NCBI GenBank assembly: GCA_025055465.1
Contig: JANWXA010000010.1
Location: 286-18,183 of the forward strand
DNA: 17,898 nt
Source: Candidatus Kapaibacterium sp.
Lineage (GTDB): Bacteria > Bacteroidota > Ignavibacteria > Kapaibacteriales > HRBIN21
Direction of reading: 5' to 3'
Below the pieces are notes generated by a model that did not search any database, was not told the origin of the DNA, and was given only the letters and a program-made list of their open reading frames with translations. The first letter of the stretch is position 1, and the number at the start of each line of letters is the position of its first letter. The position numbers and the translations under genes are program-made. Of this stretch, positions 8,601 to 13,778 are shown in pieces.

Positions 8601-9134
8601 TTGCGCTTCACGCTGACGCGCTTTGTACTTGCCAATACCCGCTGCCTCCTCGATAAGCCGGCGCCGCTCTTCTGGACGCCCGCTGAGCAGTTCCTCCACC
8701 ATACGGAGCTCGATAACCGAGTAGCTATGAGCAGCGAAGCCCGTGTCTAAGAACAGTTCCTGGATGTCCCGTAGGCGGCACGGCGTACCATTGAGTTGAA
8801 ACTGGCTTTCACCATTGCGATAGATTCGGCGGGTAACAACTACATGAGTAAACTCCACTGGTAAGACGCCCGCTACATTCTCCACCGTCAGCGTAACTTC
8901 CGCCATCCCCAGGGGTTTACACGAACGACTCCCACTGAAGATGAGCTGTTCCAGCGATTCACACCGTAGTACCGACAAGCGCTGCTCCCCTACTACCCAG
9001 CGAAAAGCGTCCACAAGATTGCTTTTGCCGCATCCGTTTGGCCCAACAATTGCCGTGAGCCCCTCAGGAAAGAGCAGGGTTGTACGCTGAGCGAAAGACT
9101 TGAAACCAAATAACTCCAGGCGGGAGACAAACAT
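5619..9134 (-). CDS. smc: Chromosome segregation protein SMC
   Basis: A protein of about 1171 residues, the usual bacterial SMC length. The N-terminal head has RLELFGFKSFAQRT and Walker A GPNGCGKSN (about 31-39). It is followed by RxxLIEEAAGIGKYKARQ, a long coiled coil, a hinge near residues 480-650, a second coiled coil, then the C-terminal head with signature LSSGEKTLVAIALLFA and Walker B CVLDEVDAPLDDSN. SMC is the ATPase core of condensin, which acts on the nucleoid with ScpA and ScpB (not in this window). The arms are very rich in Gln and Arg. The hinge lacks the usual glycine-rich GG..GG strand: TVEGVFVHRCGLVRWSDG stands in its place. The start is ATG 9134; GTG 9140, in TAGTG overlap with a five-codon minigene, is an equal alternative. 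The frame is open further upstream, but those residues do not look like SMC. It heads the minus-strand train. Confidence 0.97.
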   Translation of the reverse strand: MFVSRLELFGFKSFAQRTTLLFPEGLTAIVGPNGCGKSNLVDAFRWVVGEQRLSVLRCESLEQLIFSGSRSCKPLGMAEVTLTVENVAGVLPVEFTHVVVTRRIYRNGESQFQLNGTPCRLRDIQELFLDTGFAAHSYSVIELRMVEELLSGRPEERRRLIEEAAGIGKYKARQREAQRKLEQVQRDIEQMEALLVELRRQATALREQAEQARQWHYWHEERQRAEILIAALQWRRLMGQLQEAESSAEDYRQGLDSIRQRIEQVRGQLQTEEQRHAELRESVRQLNEQQQELHEQLQSLRVQDAALQERLRITIDSRERLLQERQRLRQELEHLEREQESALQRMQEVQSRCEELQQHYHSAYQNMEVVRQALQQWHSSSHPQRQRVEEQRRSLFQLRVEHERLQARREFLMRQIQQAQSELQQLQCRRAELEDVLHREEEALRHLDAESIQLRAQLQRLERHEQELSERLQRLHQQREHRFQEVLALRARHDWLISIVGEHSLLRAFQAALSETECTVVAEHVVVPEALRKAFVAAVAPLLDIPLLPQRDSWSSDLETLRAALPSGAVLNLRPDEPEPLPPVRGHQGVIGWLWELVALRPELAAALQRAIGRVLVVESLSIGEQLFGSDTVDAIVTVEGVFVHRCGLVRWSDGVAYVPWLGRRQVLEELSCRLEALQEDLRRLEAEEEDIRHRLQQDSPVPLRTALAETELQMQRLQLRIEQLQQQLEGFFATEQQLQQYLQQCTTECTQRADAFQRLTQQLREAQELLIAAEEELATSYSEEGRLRTELEAALQQWRHTEQQLLSAQRQRDYLQQTSRELTQRVEQLRRREHQTGQEEAELEALYQRLSHDIEQATRNLREMGLRLEQLRQRHRVSSQQEQQTYQRCTELRSQLAALQSEEESYARRVHDVELRQEQLRAQVQSLTERFRGDFGVDPAAVELPNPVPSVAALQQRVRTAMAQLEGLGPVNFRALQEYEEVNERLQFLEAQYADLQQAARSLCQILEETYRIALQRFEQTFEQVRQNFQRLFRLLFDGADEADLYLDEGEPLEAPIMIIAKPHGKRPQLLEQLSSGEKTLVAIALLFAIYLVKPSPFCVLDEVDAPLDDSNIDRFLRLLRSFADGTQFLLITHNKRTMAAMDTLYGVTMQPEGVSKVFSIRLRPTEVAS

Positions 9135-9139
9135 AAACA

Positions 9140-9157
9140 CTACTGCAGGTCGAACAT
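9140..9157 (-). CDS. Possible leader minigene (MFDLQ) upstream of smc
   Basis: ATG TTC GAC CTG CAG TAG reads as a five-residue peptide. An ideal AGGAGG (9171-9166) sits exactly 8 nt before its ATG, whereas the same element is 31 nt from smc ATG 9134 and 25 nt from GTG 9140. The minigene stop and the GTG overlap as TAGTG. This arrangement would let ribosomes recruited at the strong site terminate and restart on smc (translational coupling). It could also be chance, with smc initiated further upstream at a non-AUG codon. No peptide function is claimed. Confidence 0.35.
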   Translation of the reverse strand: MFDLQ

Positions 9158-9165
9158 ATTCCACC

Positions 9166-9171
9166 CCTCCT
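9166..9171 (-). promoter_or_regulatory. Strong Shine-Dalgarno upstream of smc
   Basis: AGGAGG on the minus strand is the strongest ribosome binding site seen in this part of the window. Its spacing suits ATG 9157 (8 nt), not the SMC start. It abuts the 9-bp inverted repeat arm at 9172-9180. Confidence 0.6.
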
Positions 9172-9265
9172 CTGCAAGCGCACCATACAAAAGCATACGC
9201 TGCAGGGCTTTTCAGAGGATTGCGCAAAAATAATGTAATTTCGCTTGCAGTTTGATAGTCCTGCT

Positions 9266-9269
9266 GGAG
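9266..9269 (+). promoter_or_regulatory. Shine-Dalgarno deciding the GTG start of the dehydrogenase
   Basis: GGAG, extended as GGAGAG, ends 8 nt before GTG 9278. It supports that start over the in-frame ATG at 9245, which would add 11 residues not typical of the SDR N-terminus. Confidence 0.65.
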
Positions 9270-9277
9270 AGCCAAGT

Positions 9278-10300
9278 GTGAACAACATCGTCTCCCTCGT
9301 TACCGGCGCTGGGGGTGAAATTGGACACAGCCTCATCGAGGCTCTGGCCGAACGTGGGATTCCTATTCTCGCAACGGACCTCCGCCCTCTGCCCCCGCCG
9401 ATTGCTCGTCGCTGTTACCGCGTGATCGTAGGCGACATCACTGAGCCCGAACTCCATGGGCAGCTTTTGCAGATTGGGTTTCGCCGGGTTTTCCACTTGG
9501 CTGCCGTTCTCTCCTCACAAGCGGAGCGGGAGCCCGAGGCTGCCCACCGAGTCAACGTCGAAGGGACTCTTCGCCTACTCCAAACAACCCACCGGATGGC
9601 CAAGCGCCACGGGGAGCCTATCTCATTTCTATTCCCCAGCTCCATCGCTGTCTACGGCATCCCCAGCTTAGATGAAAAGCGCCGCGCCGGCCGGGTTCGC
9701 GAAGAGCAGTATCTGACCCCCATGACTATTTACGGAGCGAACAAGCTTTACTGTGAGCTTCTGGGCTTGTACTATGCCCGCTTTTACCGACGTCTCGCCC
9801 CCGAGCCAGAAGCCGGTTGGATAGACTTTCGTGCCCTCCGCTTCCCAGGGCTTCTTTCTGCCTTCACTGTCCCGACGGGAGGAACCAGCGATTATGCCCC
9901 GGAAATGCTCCACGCCGCAGCCCAAGGTAAGCCTTATCACTGCTTTGTGCGCCCCGACACACGCATCCCTTTCATGGCAATGCCTGATGCCGTCCATGCT
10001 ATGCTGCTTCTGGCAGAGGCCCCTACATCTGCACTGCGGAGCCATGTCTATAATGTCACAGCCTTCTCCGCCAGTGCCGAGGAAATCGCCACTGAAGCTC
10101 GACGCCTCTTTCCCCAGGCACACATCACCTTCGAGCCCGATCCACGCCGCCAAGCTATTGTAGACACCTGGCCGGAGGCTCTGGACGACTCCGCTGCCCA
10201 ACGTGACTGGGGATGGGCAGCGACACATGACTGGGAACGCACCTTTAGTGAATACCTGGCCTCGAACATTCGCCGCCGCTACCAGCGGGCGATCACCTAA
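9278..10300 (+). CDS. NAD-dependent epimerase/dehydratase, L-threonine 3-dehydrogenase-like (SDR type)
   Basis: A 340-residue extended SDR protein. Numbered from GTG 9278: Rossmann TGAGGEIG at about 9-16, an acidic NAD-selecting residue in ILATDLRP (about 34), HLAAVLSSQAE, catalytic Ser in FPSSIAVYG (about 121-122) and YxxxK in YGANK (Tyr about 152, Lys about 156). The C-terminal half carries FRALRFPGLLS, GGTSDYAPEMLHAAAQGKPYHCF and RPDTRIPFMAMPDAVHAM. This is the pattern of SDR-type L-threonine 3-dehydrogenases, which oxidise threonine to 2-amino-3-ketobutyrate for cleavage by glycine C-acetyltransferase. A UDP-sugar epimerase is the alternative but fits the C-terminal motifs less well. The start is GTG 9278 because GGAG (9266-9269) lies 8 nt upstream; an ATG at 9245 lacks such a site. 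It is the only clear plus-strand gene, and its TAA overlaps the stop of the converging phosphohexomutase gene. Confidence 0.92.
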   Translation: MNNIVSLVTGAGGEIGHSLIEALAERGIPILATDLRPLPPPIARRCYRVIVGDITEPELHGQLLQIGFRRVFHLAAVLSSQAEREPEAAHRVNVEGTLRLLQTTHRMAKRHGEPISFLFPSSIAVYGIPSLDEKRRAGRVREEQYLTPMTIYGANKLYCELLGLYYARFYRRLAPEPEAGWIDFRALRFPGLLSAFTVPTGGTSDYAPEMLHAAAQGKPYHCFVRPDTRIPFMAMPDAVHAMLLLAEAPTSALRSHVYNVTAFSASAEEIATEARRLFPQAHITFEPDPRRQAIVDTWPEALDDSAAQRDWGWAATHDWERTFSEYLASNIRRRYQRAIT

Positions 10301-11700
10301 CGAAGCTTCCGCCCTTCCTCCAACAGTTCGTTGACCATGCCCAAGGAGTCTCCTTCGGCATAATACCGAACCAAGGGTTCTGTACCGGAGGGACGAATCA
10401 GCAACCAGCCCTTATGCACGTAAAACTTGTAGCCGTCAGTGGTATCGACGCTCTCAACCACATATCGCCCTATACGAGCTGGCTTCTTTGCACAAGCACG
10501 CAAAATGGCCGCTTTTTCCCGCTCCGTGACTGCGACATCCACACGCCGATACCGATGCGGACCAAACTCCTCATCCAACTCCTGGCTCAACTGTTTGAGC
10601 GACTTCTGCCGCCGCACCATCATTTCCAGCAACAGGAGGGCACAGAAGATCCCATCCCGCTCCGGAATATGGATGACGGTGGCAAACCCACCTGATTCCT
10701 CACCCCCCAGTAGTACCCGCTCCTCCTGCATAATGCGTGCAATATGCTTGAAGCCAACCGGGGTCACAAGCAACGGAATTTCATTCCGCTGGCAGTACAA
10801 GTCCACCATGGAAGTGACAGAAACAGTTTTGACTACCGTGCCTCGCCTCTTTTTGTCCTCGTATAGGTACTTTAGCAGCAAAACGAACAAACGCTGGGAA
10901 TCGACATACCCACCCTCATGGTCCAATGTCGCCAAGCGGTCTGCATCTCCATCAGTAACAATGCAAATGTCGTAGCGTCCAGAGCGCCGAACATACTCAA
11001 CTGTGGGGCGAAGGTGCTCCGGGATTGGCTCCGGCTGCCCCAGCTCCCCAAAGATCGGGTTGAGCTCTGCATGGATTTCCTCCACATTCGGCAACATGGA
11101 ACGAAGTAGACCGCTCCCAGCACCATGCATTGGATCGTGTAGAACTCGCAACGACGATTGCTGAAGGAGCTCCAACGCAATCTTTTTTCGGATGTGTCGA
11201 ATATAGGACTCTCGAGGATCGAATGGGCGTACGATATTGCTGTCTGTGTAATCGCTCAACGGTTTGAGATTCCACCGTTTGGGAGGCTTCTGTAGTACTT
11301 GCTCCAAGTGGTGTTCTATTTCAGCAATCTGTTCCGGAGTCGCTGGCCCGCCGAAGCTGCCCCGAACCTTATAACCGTTGTACTGTGGAGGATTGTGGCT
11401 GGCGGTGATAACAACACCTATGGCAGACCCTTTCTGCTTCGTGTGGAAAGAAACCAAGGGCGTCGGAGCAAAACCCTCCATAAGGTGTACGACGATGCCC
11501 TCCCCTGCAAAGACGCGAGCAACTTCGTGAGCAAATTCCTCGGAAAGGAAACGAGTATCGTAGCCGACAACAACTGAGGGGTATTTCAGGCCCAAACTTT
11601 GGACATAGCGCGCCGTTGCCAGCGATACAAGACGAAGATTCTCAACGGTGAAATCGTATGCAATCACCCCGCGCCAACCGTCTGTTCCGAAACGGATCAT
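10297..11700 (-). CDS. Alpha-D-phosphohexomutase (phosphoglucomutase/phosphomannomutase family)
   Basis: A 467-residue cytosolic mutase with all four family motifs: FGTDGWRG at the N-terminus, the phosphoserine loop TASHNPPQYNGYK (Ser about 101), the metal loop DGDADRLA (about 250-257), the sugar-binding loop GGEESGG (about 332-338) and the phosphate-binding loop RPSGTEPLVRY (about 436-446). The family interconverts hexose 1- and 6-phosphates through a bisphosphate intermediate. GEESGG is compatible with glucose and mannose substrates, so PGM/PMM is favoured over phosphoglucosamine mutase, but the exact sugar is not decided by these motifs. Its ATG overlaps the enolase stop by 4 nt (ATGA), so it is translationally coupled to eno and probably is the last gene of the thioredoxin-PCD-eno operon. 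Its TAG shares bases with the TAA of the converging dehydrogenase gene, leaving no room for a terminator between them. Confidence 0.95.
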   Translation of the reverse strand: MIRFGTDGWRGVIAYDFTVENLRLVSLATARYVQSLGLKYPSVVVGYDTRFLSEEFAHEVARVFAGEGIVVHLMEGFAPTPLVSFHTKQKGSAIGVVITASHNPPQYNGYKVRGSFGGPATPEQIAEIEHHLEQVLQKPPKRWNLKPLSDYTDSNIVRPFDPRESYIRHIRKKIALELLQQSSLRVLHDPMHGAGSGLLRSMLPNVEEIHAELNPIFGELGQPEPIPEHLRPTVEYVRRSGRYDICIVTDGDADRLATLDHEGGYVDSQRLFVLLLKYLYEDKKRRGTVVKTVSVTSMVDLYCQRNEIPLLVTPVGFKHIARIMQEERVLLGGEESGGFATVIHIPERDGIFCALLLLEMMVRRQKSLKQLSQELDEEFGPHRYRRVDVAVTEREKAAILRACAKKPARIGRYVVESVDTTDGYKFYVHKGWLLIRPSGTEPLVRYYAEGDSLGMVNELLEEGRKLR

Positions 11701-13019
11701 GCGCTCCTCTGTATCTGTGTAACCTGCGGCCGAAAAAGTTCGAGGGTACCAGCAAAAAGCGCCCGCGAGCCTATCTCTTCTTCGATTCTCAGGAGTTCGT
11801 TGTACTTTGCCGTGCGTTCACCCCTACACGGGGCACCAGTCTTGATCTGCAATGCACCTAAGCCGACAGCAAGGTGAGCAATACTGACGTCTTCTGTTTC
11901 TCCTGACCGGTGTGAGAGAATGGTACGGTAACCAGCCTGATGAGCCAATTGCACGGTCTCGATCGTCTCGCTGAGGGTCCCTACCTGGTTGGGCTTGATG
12001 AGGATTGCGTTCGCAACTCCTTCAGCGATGCCACGGCGAAGGAGCTCAGAATTAGTGACAAAGAGGTCGTCACCGACTATCTGAAGGTATCTCCCCAAGC
12101 GCTGTGTCAACTCACGCCAGCCTACCCAGTCCGCTTCCCCCAACCCATCCTCAAGGGAAGTCAAAGGATAATCTGCAGCAAGGCGCTCGTACCAAGCAAC
12201 CAACTCCGTTGCCGTTTGTGGCGGCCGACCGGAGCGTGAAAACACATAAACACCGTCAGAGACAAGCCCACTGGCGGCAACATCCAGGCCTACCGCTATC
12301 TCTTTGCCCGGCACATACCCAGCTCGCTCGATCGCTCGAACAAGGAGCTCCAGAGCTTCCTCATGTGAGCGCAACTCGGTAGGGGCAAAGCCCCCTTCGT
12401 CGCCGACAGCAGTACTATAGCCACGAGCCCGAAGTAGACCGCGCAGAGCGTCGTAGACTTCTGCACCTGCACGAAGTGCTTCCGCAAAGGTAGGTGCTCC
12501 ATGAGGGATGAGCAGAAATTCTTGTACGTCCAGCGCATTTTCGGCATGCCGGCCCCCATTGAGCACATTGAAGAGCGGCACCGGCAAGTAGCGCGCTGCC
12601 GTTCCACCTATGTAAGCAAAGAGAGGCATGTCCAACGCCGCTGCAGCCGCCTTCGCCACCGCTAAGGAAACACCCACGATGGCGTTCGCTCCCAGCACCG
12701 ACTTCGTTGGTGTTCCATCCAATTCGCGCAAGCAGGCGTCAACGGCCCACTGCTCTGTGGCTTCCATGCCACGAAGCGCTGGAGCAATACGCTCGTGGAT
12801 GTTCATCAGAGCCCTGCGTACACCACGGCCACCATAGCGATGATTACCATCGCGGAGCTCCACCGCCTCGTGCTTTCCCGTACTGGCCCCTGACGGTACC
12901 GCCGCACGCCCCCACGCCCCACCAGCCAAGAGCACTTCCACCTCTACAGTCGGGCATCCTCGCGAATCCAAGACTTCCCGGGCTCGCACACGTTCAATAC
13001 AGGCGCGTCCCTTCCCCAT
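11697..13019 (-). CDS. eno: Enolase (phosphopyruvate hydratase)
   Basis: A 440-residue glycolytic enzyme interconverting 2-phosphoglycerate and phosphoenolpyruvate. Family landmarks are all present: REVLDSRGCPTVEVEV at 14-29, VPSGASTGKHEAVELRD (41-57), NGGRHAENALDVQEF with His158, catalytic Glu208 in VGDEGGFAP, Mg ligands Asp245 (GLDVAAS), Glu290 (SLEDGL) and Asp317 (VGDDLFVTN), catalytic Lys342 (IKPNQVGT), His370 in SHRSGETED, and QIKTGAPCRGERTAKYNELLRIEEE with Lys393. No key residue is missing. The sequence diverges a little from the commonest forms (HAENALD rather than HADN, GLDVAASG without the usual following EFY), so it is a somewhat divergent but complete enolase. It starts 19 nt after the PCD stop with GAGGGG before the ATG, and its stop overlaps the phosphohexomutase start. 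Confidence 0.97.
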   Translation of the reverse strand: MGKGRACIERVRAREVLDSRGCPTVEVEVLLAGGAWGRAAVPSGASTGKHEAVELRDGNHRYGGRGVRRALMNIHERIAPALRGMEATEQWAVDACLRELDGTPTKSVLGANAIVGVSLAVAKAAAAALDMPLFAYIGGTAARYLPVPLFNVLNGGRHAENALDVQEFLLIPHGAPTFAEALRAGAEVYDALRGLLRARGYSTAVGDEGGFAPTELRSHEEALELLVRAIERAGYVPGKEIAVGLDVAASGLVSDGVYVFSRSGRPPQTATELVAWYERLAADYPLTSLEDGLGEADWVGWRELTQRLGRYLQIVGDDLFVTNSELLRRGIAEGVANAILIKPNQVGTLSETIETVQLAHQAGYRTILSHRSGETEDVSIAHLAVGLGALQIKTGAPCRGERTAKYNELLRIEEEIGSRALFAGTLELFRPQVTQIQRSA

Positions 13020-13038
13020 GGAGCCCCTCGGTCACGAC

Positions 13039-13335
13039 TCAAGAGAAACGCAACTGCTCTATTTTCTTCGCCAATGTGATATCCAACTCTGTAATCCCCC
13101 CGCGGTCGTGTGTGGAAAGGATAACACGAAGCTTGTTCCAACCATACAGCAGAAGGTCGGGATGATGGTCCATCGACTCCGCCACCACAGCGATGGCATT
13201 GAGTAACCCTACGGCGGCAGCAAAGTTAGGGGCAACAAACTCCCGAACCAGTGTATTGCCTTCACGCTGCCAGAGCGGTAGCTCCCGCAGTGCCTGCTGC
13301 AGTTCCTCCTCACCGAGTAACGGAGGACGTGCCAT
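13039..13335 (-). CDS. Pterin-4-alpha-carbinolamine dehydratase
   Basis: A 98-residue protein, the normal size for the PCD/DCoH family. It has the active-site pattern E...HHPD......W.........H, with His57, His58, Pro59, Trp66 and His76 in the run HHPDLLLYGWNKLRVILSTH, followed by GGITELD and a closing helix. The enzyme dehydrates 4a-hydroxytetrahydropterin during cofactor recycling by aromatic amino acid hydroxylases; bacteria also carry it in other pterin contexts. No phenylalanine hydroxylase gene is visible here, so its partner is unknown. The start ATG 13335 lies inside the thioredoxin gene (26-nt overlap) and enolase follows after 19 nt, so it is locked into the trx-eno operon. The common symbol phhB assumes linkage to phenylalanine hydroxylase, so I leave the symbol blank. 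Confidence 0.93.
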   Translation of the reverse strand: MARPPLLGEEELQQALRELPLWQREGNTLVREFVAPNFAAAVGLLNAIAVVAESMDHHPDLLLYGWNKLRVILSTHDRGGITELDITLAKKIEQLRFS

Positions 13336-13669
13336 TGCCTGCTTCCGACAGAAGAGCTTCTAAACGCTCCACCACATAGCCCTTGGGTACTGCCCCAATG
13401 AGAGTGTCGACGTGTTCCCCCTCGCGGAAAAAGAGCAGCGAAGGGATAGCTCGAATTCCGTATTGCATGGCAACGCGTGGGTTGTGGTCTACATCAATCT
13501 TTGCCACCTTGACACCTTTACCGGCATACTCACGAGCAATTTCCTCCACCATCGGAGCAATCATCCGACAGGGACCGCACCACACAGCCCAGAAATCCAC
13601 CAACACAACACCGGGATACTCTAACACCTCCTGCGCAAATGTCTGGTCGGTAACAGCCACAGGTTCCAT
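13310..13669 (-). CDS. trxA: Thioredoxin
   Basis: A 119-residue cytosolic thioredoxin with no signal peptide. It has the classical VLVDFWAVWCGPCRMIAPMVEEIA active site (Cys31 and Cys34), the KVAKIDVDHNP strand, the cis-proline loop RAIPSLLFF, and G at the end of the final strand before the last helix. It reduces protein disulfides using thioredoxin reductase (not in the window). The C-terminus has a short extra tail (SEAGNGTSSVTR) beyond the final helix, whose coding sequence overlaps the start of the PCD gene. AGGAG lies 7 nt before ATG 13669 and a TAATTTTG octamer lies 31 nt upstream, so it is likely the first gene of a trx-PCD-eno-phosphohexomutase operon. Confidence 0.97.
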   Translation of the reverse strand: MEPVAVTDQTFAQEVLEYPGVVLVDFWAVWCGPCRMIAPMVEEIAREYAGKGVKVAKIDVDHNPRVAMQYGIRAIPSLLFFREGEHVDTLIGAVPKGYVVERLEALLSEAGNGTSSVTR

Positions 13670-13676
13670 GATGCAT

Positions 13677-13708
13677 CTCCTCTACACCAAATAACAATAA
13701 CAAAATTA
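13677..13708 (-). promoter_or_regulatory. Putative promoter -7 element and Shine-Dalgarno of thioredoxin
   Basis: On the minus strand TAATTTTG (13708-13701) matches TAnnTTTG, and AGGAG (13681-13677) follows, 7 nt before ATG 13669. The flanks are AT-rich compared with the surrounding genes. I find no TTTG -33 box at the expected distance. No convincing terminator for icd is visible in the 109-nt gap; the small TTCGA..TCGAA hairpin there has no U-tract. Confidence 0.45.
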
Positions 13709-13778
13709 GCAAAAGGTGGAGGGTTCCCGACTGCCCCCAGCTCAGCTTCTCTTCGAGCCTCGAACGCGGTAGGCCGCC

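Larger units (their letters stand above)
9135..9277. promoter_or_regulatory. Divergent control region between smc and the threonine dehydrogenase-like gene
   Basis: A 143-bp region between divergent starts, with an AT-rich centre. On the minus strand TATTTTTG (9232-9225) fits TAnnTTTG exactly and could be the smc -7 element. On the plus strand TAATTTCG (9236-9243) is one mismatch from the same motif. A palindrome TTGCGCAA occupies 9220-9227. Arms CTGCAAGCG (9172-9180) and CGCTTGCAG (9242-9250) form a perfect 9-bp inverted repeat around the centre. No convincing TTTG -33 partner was found for either octamer, so the promoter calls are tentative. Confidence 0.45.

Noticed and set aside
5619..9134. 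Repeats of CTGCTG/CAGCAG-like triplets across smc as a possible repeat array
   Set aside because: They are irregular in phase and spacing and are explained by Gln and Leu codons of the coiled coils, not by a tandem DNA repeat.
9135..9275. A 47-residue N-terminal extension of SMC in the same open frame
   Set aside because: SMC proteins begin a few residues before the RLELFGFKSF motif. The extension crosses the divergent promoter region and the strong ribosome binding site and does not resemble SMC.
13720..13775. A small TTCGA-GGC-TCGAA hairpin after icd as a terminator
   Set aside because: The stem is only five base pairs and no U-tract follows, so I do not call a terminator there.
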